A stretch of 45,456 bases of DNA from Pseudobdellovibrionaceae bacterium (GCA_947449255.1 CANFQX010000021.1:1-45456), one strand, 5' to 3'. Counted from the stretch's first letter, positions 17,001 to 25,804 are shown. The notes: generated by a model from the letters alone, not told the origin. Numbers and translations: made by a program.

Positions 17001-17909
17001 GATATGGAATTGCCTACTCGACTTGAAATAAAAAACTGTAAAGATTGTGTAAAAAAACTTTGCAACAAAAGTGTGATCTCCTCACTTACAAATTCCACTA
17101 GTGATGTTCAAGGAAAAATTGGCGAGCTTGCAGGCACCTGCTATCAGTTTAAACAATTTGATTTGTTATTATCTTTGGGACTCGAACTAGCGAAAGACAA
17201 GGCCCATCGTCCTGATGGATTGTTTTACTTAAGTCTAGCATCTGAGGGCCAAGGTCTAAATACAAAGGCCATGTGGATGATAGAATCTGCATTGAAGAAG
17301 GCTCCCGAATCTGCCCTTTATCTGTACCAAAAAGCCAGACTAACATATTTAAACGAAGGTCCATCTTCAGCTTCCAAACTTTTCGAAAAACTATTAGACA
17401 TGAAATTGTATTCAACTGAGCTCAATGTTTTTGCTGGAATTAAATCCTTCTCGGACCGAGACTTTACAGCAGCTTTTGAAAAATTTTCTGCACTTACGAA
17501 GGAACAAATGTATACTTTCAATGTAGGTCTTCTTATGAGTGAATCCATTGCACAAAAAGGTGACGCCGATAAAGCAATCAACCTGGTTAATGAACTCATA
17601 AGTCTTCATGAAAAAAGCACTAAAAAAACCTCACCAGAAAGTGTGAACGAGCTGATGCAAGAAGATTTACTAATAGATAGTAAAAACAAGAGTGTAGGAA
17701 TGATCCTCCAGAAAGCTCACCTGTATGAACAATACAAGAGCAATTCAGGACTTGCTTTAAATTCATACGAGAGTGCTTTAAAAATAACATCAAATAGAGA
17801 TCTTCAAGATTGGCTTGCAAAAAAAATTGAGCATCTCAAAAATCAAAACAAGCTTACTCAAAATTTGAGCGCAGAAGCCACGCAGGGAATAAGTGGAGGG
17901 CAAAAATGA
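14058..17909 (+). CDS. Giant exported TPR-repeat protein of the motor operon
   Basis: A 1283-residue protein with a signal peptide (MKSAMLKLTIIILIFPILTFAQ, cleavage after A) followed by many tetratricopeptide-type helical repeats across most of its length, e.g. DLWYRLGELYMRR near residue 80, DGILALGEIHYEQGHFALAI near 178 and further repeats to the C-terminus. Such repeats build superhelical scaffolds for protein binding. Location should be periplasmic. Large TPR proteins (GltD/GltE, AgmK class) are components of the Myxococcus gliding complex, and the operon context supports an analogous role. The stop overlaps the next start as ATGA. Confidence 0.8.
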   Translation: MKSAMLKLTIIILIFPILTFAQSEKGLLPEIRMSDNENENQSKALKSEIMITRTENKAIESLQVILKKQKGSPNEADLWYRLGELYMRRSKSGRFFDLNKETPLMKPSTFPIPNEKGSESIKRAIKIYTKIETDFPKFKQLDSVLFNNAFANQQIGNIKSSEILYTKMRNQFPNSNLIPDGILALGEIHYEQGHFALAIDQFKALEKFPNSRGFSFGVYKAAWAYYNMHENQKGIEKLVEVIKKNPALREGETPTNRHNLHEEALRDLSLFAGETVPANKLFTFFESITTDEELGPSMLNLVKIYESHSRHKEISIFLKEYLEKRSTGDQAVMANIALVDANENLKIRDNVIDHLDAAIGLCKKDSTWRALQKPIIIQKSCTEDLHHATLDISKKWLEIWNKNRTNEGFSILTIKLFKIILENEDAEKPDIRTRFAFAEMLFQSKNYEESSEQYKLIGSQCDFKSEPSLCHDADYSALFAKEKSIEKEKTALKISDRKELALNYIKKYPKGKFSEDIQFKLAHIAYEENDLPDSKKWLQTLLDAKTIENEKIKVQSEDLMLDILNIEKNFSGITQLAKKILTSTSSPERKASMTKIAQETQFAEIQEFAKTGKPDEAALRLVAFSNVYTNSNLSKDALWQAIGIYYQSENLPLAADLSEKYAAKYPNDSRNILILKDTTKAYTEIGRLEKSAETLIQLAQLEPKNRTVHLESAADIYSIENKKASARSTYFSLVNALPSGNEKTEARIYGKILDTYTEEKNSPELLKLQEKVQSKGLEPFTTRFMIDKARKYLETGKTKAAFELAMKANGRSAPSEIRAEARTIQASILEKELIQQSVKSSVEKFAMVLALKTEKLDKAQSAFLSALKMSKDPKQQFEALQGIDRCYQNYLDSLKSISLPAALSADEQKQLKTELEKITLPIEKKKAENEARIETIRSSIVLSQKTTRTYAGLGLDKSVEPEIIFPDGKKLGVFIPAGISKDMELPTRLEIKNCKDCVKKLCNKSVISSLTNSTSDVQGKIGELAGTCYQFKQFDLLLSLGLELAKDKAHRPDGLFYLSLASEGQGLNTKAMWMIESALKKAPESALYLYQKARLTYLNEGPSSASKLFEKLLDMKLYSTELNVFAGIKSFSDRDFTAAFEKFSALTKEQMYTFNVGLLMSESIAQKGDADKAINLVNELISLHEKSTKKTSPESVNELMQEDLLIDSKNKSVGMILQKAHLYEQYKSNSGLALNSYESALKITSNRDLQDWLAKKIEHLKNQNKLTQNLSAEATQGISGGQK

Positions 17910-18154
17910 GCAGCCTCATCAAAATAGCAATGATACTGAGCCTGACAGGAGCCTCAATCTCCTTTGCAAAACAAAAATCAATTCGCAAGGTTCAAGAGAT
18001 CAATTTTTCTGAAATGAATCTCAAGGGTACAATTCGCAATCCCGATGGTGCCTATTTAGTGCAAAAGAGGGGTATAAAATTTATGCCTCTCTATGATGTC
18101 CAGAAAGACTTGGATGCACGCATCCGCGAATCAGCCCTTTATTTAAACAATTAA
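17906..18154 (+). CDS. Small exported protein of the motor operon
   Basis: 82 residues: a signal peptide (IKIAMILSLTGASISFA, cleavage after A) and a mature part of about 60 residues with EINFSEMNLKGTIRNPDGAYLVQKRG and a C-terminal segment ending RIRESALYLNN. I do not know the family. Start codon overlap (ATGA) with the giant TPR gene and a 13-bp gap to the linker protein gene show it is translated with them, so it is probably a small periplasmic component of the same complex. Confidence 0.7.
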   Translation: MSSLIKIAMILSLTGASISFAKQKSIRKVQEINFSEMNLKGTIRNPDGAYLVQKRGIKFMPLYDVQKDLDARIRESALYLNN

Positions 18155-18167
18155 AAAGAGGTTACAG

Positions 18168-19643
18168 GTGATCACCCTAATAGTACGGCAATCGATGAAA
18201 AATGGCGTGAATAAAACTTGGAAGCTCAGCTCCAAAAAGTTGCTCTATACTTTTGGCACATCTCCCCTTGCTGATATGAACTCCATAGATTTAAATCTCC
18301 AAGGTATTCAAGGAGTCTTCGAATACAGCAATAACAAATGGAATTTTACCGGCCTAGATATCGAAAAATCGGCAAAGGAGCCAAACAGCAATTCAACGAT
18401 AATTGAATCGGAAGGTCTGATTCAATTTAACGATTGTGCTCTCGAATGCAAAACTGTCATCAGGCAATTTGATGTCTTTGATGATATTGAGAAGTTTGCT
18501 AATCAATCCCCTTTAGATGGCCTGAAAAAGCAATATCAGATCTTTATTGTCAAGCAAACTGGAAAAGTGATTGAAACTAAAATCTTGCCTCTTAAAAAAG
18601 CCTTTACTCCCTTGAACTACTCAAAAAAAATAGCATCGATATACAGTCCCGAATGGAATCGGATGAGCTTAGACAATCTTGAAATTAGTCAAAAAACTAT
18701 TTCTTTGGATGATTCTTCGATACTGGCTCGATTCACAACAAGTCAAATAGTTGATGAAGATGCACGAGTTGGTTCGCTGATTATGTTGGGCTTTGCTGCA
18801 TTAATTCTAACAATTTCAATTTTTCTTCCCAGAGATAAAACAAGTTCCCTTTCAAAAGACAGCGCCCAGAGCTCTCAACAGTTTTTTGTAAAAACTGAAA
18901 TGAAACCTAAAAAGATAAAGCCTGCAGCTTCGCCAACAGCTCAGCCAACCCAAAAGGTTGTTATCAGCGAACCCACTCCTGGGCCAAAAATCAATTCAAC
19001 TGCGTCATCAAGCGGTGGAAAAATGGCGAGCATGATGAAGGCTTTCTCTGGCGGAAGAATTTCTCAACTCATCGGAAAAGTTTCAGCCCAAGCCAGCAAA
19101 AGTGCTAACGTCAAATTTGCCTCAGGAATCAAGGCGGGCTCAGGACCTTCAGGCAGTGCCCTTTCATCTTTGGGCAGCATTGAACAGTCAGGCCAAGATT
19201 GGGGAACTGCCGGCAAAGGAAAGGGCGTCACTATTTCTACCGTGGGTAAAGGTGGTGGAAGACAAGCTTCAGGAATGGGAGGGCTTTCTGCGGGATCCAC
19301 TGGAAACAAAGCTGTTGGACTTCTGGAAGAAGAAGGTGAAATTACAGGCGGTCTTGATCGAGAGGTCATTGCACAATATATCAAATCCCAACTTGGACAG
19401 ATTCTCTATTGCTATGAAAGGCAACTGAGTGCCAATCCTGATCTTTTCGGAAAAGTGGCCGTTAAGTTTGTTATTGGAGCCAACGGCAGAATAGAGCAGC
19501 AAATTATTGGTGATAGCACCTTGAAAAATTCAAATGTTGAAGGTTGTATTTTAAATAAGATCGCTTCTTGGAAATTCCCTAATCCACAAGGTGGTACTCG
19601 TGTTTACGTTACCTATCCATTTTTATTTAAAAGCACCAACTAA
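18168..19643 (+). CDS. Membrane linker protein with AgmX/PglI TonB-like tail (GltG/GltJ-like)
   Basis: 491 residues in three parts: an N-terminal cytoplasmic FHA-like beta-rich domain (about 1-195), one membrane helix (about 205-223, LIMLGFAALILTISIFL), a long Pro/Ser/Gly-rich linker (about 225-385), and a C-terminal TonB-like AgmX/PglI domain (about 395-491) with LYCYERQLSANPDLFGKVAVKF and an ending in IASWKFP...VTYPFLF. This architecture matches GltG/GltJ-type proteins that connect the Myxococcus inner-membrane gliding motor to the cell wall and outer membrane. The start is GTG, supported by AGAGG 6 bases upstream. It follows the small exported gene by 13 bp. Confidence 0.82.
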   Translation: MITLIVRQSMKNGVNKTWKLSSKKLLYTFGTSPLADMNSIDLNLQGIQGVFEYSNNKWNFTGLDIEKSAKEPNSNSTIIESEGLIQFNDCALECKTVIRQFDVFDDIEKFANQSPLDGLKKQYQIFIVKQTGKVIETKILPLKKAFTPLNYSKKIASIYSPEWNRMSLDNLEISQKTISLDDSSILARFTTSQIVDEDARVGSLIMLGFAALILTISIFLPRDKTSSLSKDSAQSSQQFFVKTEMKPKKIKPAASPTAQPTQKVVISEPTPGPKINSTASSSGGKMASMMKAFSGGRISQLIGKVSAQASKSANVKFASGIKAGSGPSGSALSSLGSIEQSGQDWGTAGKGKGVTISTVGKGGGRQASGMGGLSAGSTGNKAVGLLEEEGEITGGLDREVIAQYIKSQLGQILYCYERQLSANPDLFGKVAVKFVIGANGRIEQQIIGDSTLKNSNVEGCILNKIASWKFPNPQGGTRVYVTYPFLFKSTN

Positions 19644-19657
19644 GAAACAGGTATAAA

Positions 19658-20476
19658 ATGAAAAAGAACTTCAACCTAAAAAAAATTAAATTTCCATCAA
19701 GCGTTTCCAGCCTGGCTTTTTTGACAATAATAACTGCATCACTTCCAGCGCTATCTCAGGACGGGGCAAATTCAAGCGACAAAAAAAATGACCAACGAAG
19801 CAGCGACAAGCTTGACATTAAAAAGCTCGAACAGAAATATTGGGCAGCCAAGGATGATGATTTTGGAGTTGTTCAAAACAGACGGTTTGTAAAAGCTCAA
19901 AGAGCATTTTTAACTCTTGAAGGCGGAATCCCCTTCAACAACGCTTACAGCGTGGGAACAATTGGCTCCGCCAGTGCTGGGTATTTTTTTAATGAACGAT
20001 ATGGCCTTGAGTTGAACTACAATCAAAACTCACTCACCGACAATGATGCCGTAAAACAGTTTGTCCTTCAGTACCAAGTTATTCCAGATCATAACATTTC
20101 AAAATCTTCGCTTTTTGCCTCAGCTGTTTTTGTGCCCTTCTATGCAAAAATGAGTTTTATGGATAAAGCCATTATCTATTTTGATATGGGTCTGTCCCTG
20201 GGTGCTGGTACTCTCAACTATGACATTGCTCAAAAAGAAGGAAATATAGAAAAATCTACTCCTGCATTTAAGCTCGGTGTTTTTCAGCAGATCTTTTTCA
20301 CTGAGCACTTTGCGATTCGTATTGACCTCAATAACACCTGGTCTAGCCAGGAAAGACAAAAATATTATACCCCTGGAACATCAGTTGGAGGTGCGACCAT
20401 CACTGGTGTTCGTGACCTTGGGTCCCAAACGATCAATGACACTTCTCTTATTTTTGGATTCACCTACTGGCACTAA
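19658..20476 (+). CDS. Outer-membrane beta-barrel protein of the motor operon
   Basis: 272 residues with a long signal peptide (about 1-33, ending PALSQ), a short charged linker (KKNDQRSSDKLDIKKLEQKY) and a C-terminal domain of alternating hydrophobic/aromatic strands (AFLTLEGG, YGLELNYNQNS, AIRIDLNNTW, TSLIFGFTYWH) typical of an eight-strand-class barrel. It resembles the myxobacterial outer-membrane beta-barrel family near gliding genes. It lies 14 bp after the linker gene; its partners likely bridge the motor to the outer membrane. The exact family is not certain. Confidence 0.75.
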   Translation: MKKNFNLKKIKFPSSVSSLAFLTIITASLPALSQDGANSSDKKNDQRSSDKLDIKKLEQKYWAAKDDDFGVVQNRRFVKAQRAFLTLEGGIPFNNAYSVGTIGSASAGYFFNERYGLELNYNQNSLTDNDAVKQFVLQYQVIPDHNISKSSLFASAVFVPFYAKMSFMDKAIIYFDMGLSLGAGTLNYDIAQKEGNIEKSTPAFKLGVFQQIFFTEHFAIRIDLNNTWSSQERQKYYTPGTSVGGATITGVRDLGSQTINDTSLIFGFTYWH

Positions 20477-20508
20477 TTTGCACCGTGAATCAAGGAGCTC
20501 GAGCTAAG

Positions 20509-22662
20509 ATGAAAAATTTAGGTTTAAGACAAATATTTACCGCTACATTGTTTTGCACGACCAGTGCAGGATTCTTATCCGAAGCCCTTGGTGAGCCTAT
20601 TTTACTGGTGACCGAAAAAGCTCGACCCTCAGATGCTAATTTAAAAATAAAAACTAGCCTGGTGCCTACTTTTGAGGTCTATCAAAAAAAGACAATCAAT
20701 GGGAAGATCGAAACTTTTAAAATAAAAAATATTCCTGCCTTAAATATTGGCAGCGAAAGAAAAGTTCAAGCCTCAGAACTGAGTCCACTCTACTTGCCAA
20801 GCTCCACTGTTCTGAATTTAAAACCCATTCAAAAAAGTAAACCCTTAGAATTATTTGCTGGGATCGTTTTCAAGGAAAAAGAAGCACCCCTTGCCACAGT
20901 TAATCTTGCGAAGGCACTGGTTCAAAGCAATGGCATCACAAAAATACCCGATCTTAAACCCATAGAATTGATCACAACACCACCAGCATCTGATCCAATT
21001 GTCAACTTGACCCCACTCAAAGAGATGAATGCAAATGATTATAAACTACTTCAAGCTCTCATTTTTTTAGAAAGCCGAAAACAATATGAAATGGCAATGG
21101 GTCTTTTTGCAGAACTGATGGAAGATCCTGTACACAGAATTGAGGCACTCTATAATTATGCCATGACAGCCAAAGGTTTAGAACTGAACTCGGAATTTAG
21201 ATATTATATGATTCTCGTTGCACAGGAATCAAAGTCAAAAATTTGGCAAGAAAAAGCTACTGAGGCCCTTGTTCGAAACATCAGTATCCTAGAAAAAAGT
21301 GATATTGGCCTTATAGATCCTTTAGTTGTTAAGTATGATCTTGATACAACTCACAATGACGATTATCAAATCACTAGAGCCAAATATTATTCAGATATCG
21401 GACAGCTAGGTTTAGTTGAAGACTCTTTACTTTCAATCAATGACAAGTCACCACGATATTTAGAGTCTTTGCTTCTAAAATCTTTACTCAGTTACCGCCA
21501 AGGGCAGCTCGACGAAGCTATAGAAAGCCTCGAACTACTTGTCAAAGCAAGTGAATCAAATAAAACTCTGCAAATTCGAAATGTAGCGGCTTTAACATTG
21601 GCGCGCATGCAGTTCCAAAAAGGACTTTTTAAAGAATCTTTCCAGTCTTATATTCACATCGATAAAACCAGTCCCCTGTGGCTTCAAGCTATGATTGAAA
21701 GCTCTTGGACTCAAATCCTTGCACAAGATTACGAAGGTGCAACGGGGAATATGTTTTCATTGCACACCGATTTTTTCAAAAATGCCTTCGTTCCAGAATC
21801 CTATGTTGTACGCACAGTGGGATACCTTAACTTGTGCCAATACGGTGACGGAGCCATGGTCATCAATGAAATGAAAAAGAAATATGGCCCGTGGAAAAAG
21901 CGTCTTGAGCAATATATTGCTAACAACAAAGAGTCTCTCAAATATTATGAAACCGTAAAATCCTGGATTAAAAATTCTGATTTAAAGGAAATGGACGAGT
22001 TGCCCCGCTCTTTTATTGTTGAACTAGCTCGCCATCCTTCCTTTATAAATATTCAAAAACAGATTAACAATTATGAAGATGAGATCGTCAGATTCAATAA
22101 GATCGCATTGACGCTGGTAAAAATCGAACGCAATACTCTCAGTCAAAAAAATGCCATCCAAAAAGAACTTAATGAAGTCAAAGCAAAAAGTTTGAAAGAT
22201 CTTAAAAACACCAAAGCTGCCGAAGAGGTTCAACTTACAGAGAAAAAGCTGCTCAGCTATGGAATACAATATCGAATAGCCCAAAAAGCTCGTGATTCCA
22301 TCAAGAATGTGAGAACTCTTGGACTTCAGCGCATAGATAAAGAAAAAAACAATATGCGTCTCGTTGCAGGCAATAACCTTCAGACACATTTCAAGGAAAT
22401 GCTGGGGAATTTAAATAAGGTCCTCGATCAAAATGAAATCCTAAGCTATGAGCTTTATTCCGGGGCGGGCGAACATCTGCGCTACCAATTGGCCGGGGGA
22501 GACATCAACTCCAAGGAACACCCTGAACTGAAAGTTCAAGATGAAAAAAGTCTAAATTGGAAATTTAAAGGTGAATTTTGGGAAGATGAAGTAGGACATT
22601 ATCGATCCTCCTTAAAAAATGTTTGTCCTAAAGAAGAAAACTCCAACGAAGTAAAAAATTAA
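20509..22662 (+). CDS. Second exported TPR protein of the motor operon
   Basis: About 717 residues. I use the ATG at 20509, which has GGAG upstream and begins a signal peptide (MKNLGLRQIFTATLFCTTSAGFLSEALG); a GTG at 20485 would add 8 residues in front of it. A disordered, Lys-rich segment (about 25-165) is followed by TPR-like helical repeats (about 190-440: LLQALIFLESRKQYEMAMGLF, LLLKSLLSYRQGQLDEAI, LTLARMQFQKGLFKESF) and a C-terminal coiled coil (about 530-640). Probably a periplasmic scaffold of the gliding-type machine. It is 32 bp after the barrel gene. Confidence 0.75.
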   Translation: MKNLGLRQIFTATLFCTTSAGFLSEALGEPILLVTEKARPSDANLKIKTSLVPTFEVYQKKTINGKIETFKIKNIPALNIGSERKVQASELSPLYLPSSTVLNLKPIQKSKPLELFAGIVFKEKEAPLATVNLAKALVQSNGITKIPDLKPIELITTPPASDPIVNLTPLKEMNANDYKLLQALIFLESRKQYEMAMGLFAELMEDPVHRIEALYNYAMTAKGLELNSEFRYYMILVAQESKSKIWQEKATEALVRNISILEKSDIGLIDPLVVKYDLDTTHNDDYQITRAKYYSDIGQLGLVEDSLLSINDKSPRYLESLLLKSLLSYRQGQLDEAIESLELLVKASESNKTLQIRNVAALTLARMQFQKGLFKESFQSYIHIDKTSPLWLQAMIESSWTQILAQDYEGATGNMFSLHTDFFKNAFVPESYVVRTVGYLNLCQYGDGAMVINEMKKKYGPWKKRLEQYIANNKESLKYYETVKSWIKNSDLKEMDELPRSFIVELARHPSFINIQKQINNYEDEIVRFNKIALTLVKIERNTLSQKNAIQKELNEVKAKSLKDLKNTKAAEEVQLTEKKLLSYGIQYRIAQKARDSIKNVRTLGLQRIDKEKNNMRLVAGNNLQTHFKEMLGNLNKVLDQNEILSYELYSGAGEHLRYQLAGGDINSKEHPELKVQDEKSLNWKFKGEFWEDEVGHYRSSLKNVCPKEENSNEVKN

Positions 22663-22702
22663 TAAATCAAATTATTTGCTTAAACCTGAAAGGCACAAAG
22701 AC

Positions 22703-23383
22703 ATGTATCTGCCAAAATACGTAAACAACAGATTAAATAAGAGCTTATTACTGTTTTGCATTCTATTTAACATCCAACTGAACGTTAAGGCCGAGTCCTT
22801 GCCAAACACCGCACAGGAAGGCTTATCGAGAATTAAAACTAATTTATCCAACTGCAAAGCAAACCTGACTGAGTACCAAAACAGTTTAAAGGTCGTTGAG
22901 GGAAACCTGTCTGAGACGGCCAAAGCTAAAAGCCAAATAGACAGTCAAGTCAAACAGGTCCTCCAGCAAGATGAAGAGAATAAAAAATCATTATCCCTCC
23001 TGAGTAATCAAGAAAAAGAACTCAGTAAGTTGATTTCTGGCGAAACAGTCCTTAAGGACCAAGAATCCAAAAAGATTCTCGAGTATGAAACACTCCTCGC
23101 TAAAATGAAAGAGAATCAAAAAAAACGTGAAGACAATATAGCCAGCTATCAAGAGCAAACTCTTCAACTGCAAGAAGAAAAAAAAATATGGCAAGCCAGA
23201 GCTTTGGATTTGAAGGCTCAACAAGATCAGGTCAGAAAGAATCTTAAGGCCATAACCGCCGAAGAAAAAGAGTGGAAGGGCAAACAACTTGGCTATCAAA
23301 GCGAGGTCAAGCGTTGGAGTGCTGAAGTTGAAAGACAACAAAAACTAAATGACTCTTACAGTTCTTTATCTGAGGTGAAGTGA
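22703..23383 (+). CDS. Exported coiled-coil protein
   Basis: 226 residues from the ATG at 22703 (AAAGG upstream), which gives a proper signal peptide (LNKSLLLFCILFNIQLNVKA, cleavage after A). Nearly all of the mature protein is charged heptad-like sequence rich in K, E and Q (about 40-226), predicted to be one long coiled coil without a catalytic domain. It is the last gene of the plus-strand motor operon, 40 bp after the TPR gene, and converges on murJ with 3 bp between stop codons. Function unknown; it may be a periplasmic spacer protein. Confidence 0.7.
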   Translation: MYLPKYVNNRLNKSLLLFCILFNIQLNVKAESLPNTAQEGLSRIKTNLSNCKANLTEYQNSLKVVEGNLSETAKAKSQIDSQVKQVLQQDEENKKSLSLLSNQEKELSKLISGETVLKDQESKKILEYETLLAKMKENQKKREDNIASYQEQTLQLQEEKKIWQARALDLKAQQDQVRKNLKAITAEEKEWKGKQLGYQSEVKRWSAEVERQQKLNDSYSSLSEVK

Positions 23384-23386
23384 TTT

Positions 23387-25015
23387 TTAGAAAGGGGTGT
23401 CTTTTTTTTGAGGAAGCCCCTTTCTTATCAAATACTCAAGGATGCCCGTGGCATATTTAATTCCAAAAATATGACCTGAAGAGACATACAAGATGAGCGC
23501 AACAATAGCTCCCAGCACTAGGGCTATGACCTTGACTGGCAATGGCCCTAGCCCACTTTGATTCAGTAGTAAATCGAAAAGCAGCTGGTAGACTTGCAAG
23601 CCCAATCCAAAAATCAAAGCTGAAAAAAGCAACTTATTCATTTCAATAAATAACTTTTTTATTGCAAAGCCCTTTTGGAAAAAACTCAAGGCCATCGCCA
23701 GCAAAAAAAACTGCAAACTCATCGCAATCAGACTCGAGGTCACTAGACCTTTTAGCCCAAAATATTGAATCCAAAGTGATGCAAAGGCGATATGGCACAG
23801 CAGACTGACTAAAGATGTCAGAGCCGGGATCCAGGTGTTTTTAAGGGCATAGAAGGCCGGGGACAAGACTCTGACACTCGCTATGAATGGCAAACTTAAA
23901 GCATACACTTTTAAAACCATCGCTGTCTGCTCGACATCGCTGACGGAAAAATGCCCGCGCTTAAATAAGATTTCAACGATGGGATCAGCTAAAATATACA
24001 AGCCCATTGCAGCTGGAATTGAAATAAAAAGGTTTAAAATAAAATATTCTTCGATGGTGCTCTTGAATTTGCTCTCGTTTTTAAAAAGAGCAAGCTCTGT
24101 CAAAGTTGGCAAAATAGCGGTTCCCAAGCTGACTGAAACGAGAGAGAGGGGCAATTCGAGTAAGCGATCAGCCCAATAAATATATGAAATGGCTCCTTCG
24201 CTTAGACTGCTTGAGAAATACAGATTCACCAGGGTTAAAAATTGCAGCAGACCTAAACCAAAAACGCCGGGTGCCATATTCATCACCACATGGCGCACGT
24301 CTTGATTCCAAAGGGGCCTTAAAATAAAATGTGGCAAATAGCCCCGTCTTCGAAGCAATCCCCAAAGAAAGAAAGCCTGCCCTGCCCCTCCAACAAGAAC
24401 GCCCCAGGCCAACCCATCTCCGTGCTGGAAAAACCAAGTTTTGGGCATAAAAGTAAAGATCAGCATGGATGCATTTAATAGAGCCGGCGCCAAAGCCGGA
24501 AGGCCGAAGCTTCCAAGGGCATTCAAAACCCCCATAAAGTAAGCGTAAAAACTGACAAAATAAACAAATCCAAACATGATGCGAGCCATTCGAACCGTTA
24601 AAAGCCATTTTGCCGACTGAGTGACATAATCAGCGGAGAGGAAAATCTTCAATAGGGGCTCCATATAAAGGATCCCCAAAACAGTCAGTCCTCCGACCAA
24701 AATCAAAAACAGAGTGTATAAGGCATTGAGCAAATTTTTTGCTCTATCCCCCGTTGGGTCTTCGCCCTGAGCTTGCAGAAATACGGGAATAAAGCTCACT
24801 GAGAGCGAGCCTTCTCCAAACAGCCGGCGAAATAAATTAGGCAATCGAAAGGCCGCTGTCCAGGCATCTGTTGTGGCACGATCAAATAAGGCTGCCATGG
24901 CCATATCTCTAAATAACCCAAGAATGCGGCTCGTTAGTGTGCCCCCAGCCATGGAGAAAGCTGCTTTTTCAACCTTTTTGATATCTTGACTTAATACGCT
25001 TGCTTCGTGAGACAC
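23387..25015 (-). CDS. murJ: Lipid II flippase MurJ
   Basis: MurJ flips lipid II across the inner membrane for peptidoglycan synthesis. The 542-residue protein is highly hydrophobic with about 14 membrane helices. It shows the family N-terminus GGTLTSRILGLFRDMAMAALF, FRLPNLFRRLFGEGSLSVSFIPVF (with conserved Arg residues) and later the ALPFIASVRVLSPAFYALKNTWIPA segment. The GTG at 25015 is the longest start; an ATG at 24952 would place the start closer to the family norm. It is divergent from rpsT with only 53 bp between starts and converges on the motor operon. Confidence 0.93.
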   Translation of the reverse strand: MSHEASVLSQDIKKVEKAAFSMAGGTLTSRILGLFRDMAMAALFDRATTDAWTAAFRLPNLFRRLFGEGSLSVSFIPVFLQAQGEDPTGDRAKNLLNALYTLFLILVGGLTVLGILYMEPLLKIFLSADYVTQSAKWLLTVRMARIMFGFVYFVSFYAYFMGVLNALGSFGLPALAPALLNASMLIFTFMPKTWFFQHGDGLAWGVLVGGAGQAFFLWGLLRRRGYLPHFILRPLWNQDVRHVVMNMAPGVFGLGLLQFLTLVNLYFSSSLSEGAISYIYWADRLLELPLSLVSVSLGTAILPTLTELALFKNESKFKSTIEEYFILNLFISIPAAMGLYILADPIVEILFKRGHFSVSDVEQTAMVLKVYALSLPFIASVRVLSPAFYALKNTWIPALTSLVSLLCHIAFASLWIQYFGLKGLVTSSLIAMSLQFFLLAMALSFFQKGFAIKKLFIEMNKLLFSALIFGLGLQVYQLLFDLLLNQSGLGPLPVKVIALVLGAIVALILYVSSGHIFGIKYATGILEYLIRKGLPQKKDTPF

Positions 25016-25068
25016 CCTATGTTAATCCCTTTGGTTCGTTTTAAAAAGATTACTGTGGAGGTTACCCC

Positions 25069-25332
25069 TTGGCAAATCATAAGTCTGCTGCAAAAAGAGC
25101 TCGTCAAACCGTTCGTAAAACTGCCGTTAACAGCGCTCGCAAAAGCACTGTGAAAAAAGTTGAAAAAAAACTAGTTAAGGCTATCGAAGCAAAAGATATC
25201 AAAGCTCTTCCTGAATTGTTAAAAGCTTTTACATCTTCTGTTATGAAAGCTGCAAAAACTGGCGTTATTAAGAAAGAAACTGCATCTCGCAAGATCAGCC
25301 GACTTTCTTCACGCGCTTCAACTGCAAAATAA
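25069..25332 (+). CDS. rpsT: Ribosomal protein S20
   Basis: S20 binds 16S rRNA early in 30S assembly. The 87-residue, Lys/Arg/Ala-rich helical protein begins ANHKSAAKRARQ after the initiator, the diagnostic S20 start. The initiation codon is TTG (25069-25071) with a strong GGAGG about 9 bases upstream. There is no usable ATG, and E. coli rpsT is known to use UUG for autogenous translational control, so the start is credible. The promoter must lie in the 53 bp shared with murJ. Confidence 0.96.
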   Translation: MANHKSAAKRARQTVRKTAVNSARKSTVKKVEKKLVKAIEAKDIKALPELLKAFTSSVMKAAKTGVIKKETASRKISRLSSRASTAK

Positions 25333-25359
25333 TAATTTAGCTATTTTTTAAAGCAAAAG

Positions 25360-25791
25360 TTAATTTTGTGCTGATACAAAAGCACGAATTTGCCTTTTGT
25401 GAGAAAAATCTATATTAATAAATTTCAGTCCATGGGTGACATTTTTGTCACCCACATTTTTCTGCGTCCCTGTAACAACAGCGCGCAGAAAAACAAAACT
25501 TCCTTCGGGAATTTGAAAGCTAACAACCAGCTCATTTCCGTCAGATAAGACAAAGTCAGAAATAAAAGACAAGCCACCTTCGCCTAATTCTTTTGCATTT
25601 CCAAGAAAATAGACTCCATGACATAGCAATCCCACCTTGCGATTAAGAGCTCGCCGGGGGTATTTACGTAGCGATTTGTTCTGATCTTGATTTTTTTCTT
25701 CTGAAGTCATCCCCGTACATATCGGGATTTTAATTGGAACTCTTAAATAAGACTCTCTAAAAGGAAACTCTTCATTCTCAAAATGAGGCAT
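25360..25791 (-). CDS. PilZ domain protein
   Basis: 143 residues from the ATG at 25791; a GTG at 25818 inside the end of holA would extend it by 9 residues. After a non-conserved N-terminus, a PilZ domain spans about residues 42-140, with the c-di-GMP Arg motif RKYPRRALNRKV and a downstream LGEGGLSF in the position of the D/N-x-S-x-G-G motif (the first residues differ from consensus). PilZ proteins respond to cyclic di-GMP, so this is a candidate c-di-GMP effector with unknown partner. It is translated after holA, overlapping or abutting it, and converges on rpsT. Confidence 0.75.
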   Translation of the reverse strand: MPHFENEEFPFRESYLRVPIKIPICTGMTSEEKNQDQNKSLRKYPRRALNRKVGLLCHGVYFLGNAKELGEGGLSFISDFVLSDGNELVVSFQIPEGSFVFLRAVVTGTQKNVGDKNVTHGLKFINIDFSHKRQIRAFVSAQN

Positions 25792-25804
25792 TCCGCACTT
25801 CGTT

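Noticed and set aside
19064-19428. ORFs on both strands overlapping the linker gene
   Set aside because: They are shadows of the Gly/Ser/Pro-rich linker region of the gene at 18168-19643, without ribosome sites or domains.
23389-23425. 9-bp inverted repeat at the murJ/coiled-coil gene junction as an intrinsic terminator
   Set aside because: AGAAAGGGG/CCCCTTTCT is a good stem, but there is no T-run after it on either strand (the T-run is in the loop); it may still stabilise mRNA ends.
24168-24608. 146-residue minus-strand ORF inside murJ
   Set aside because: It is an alternative frame of the confirmed MurJ coding sequence with no recognisable domain.
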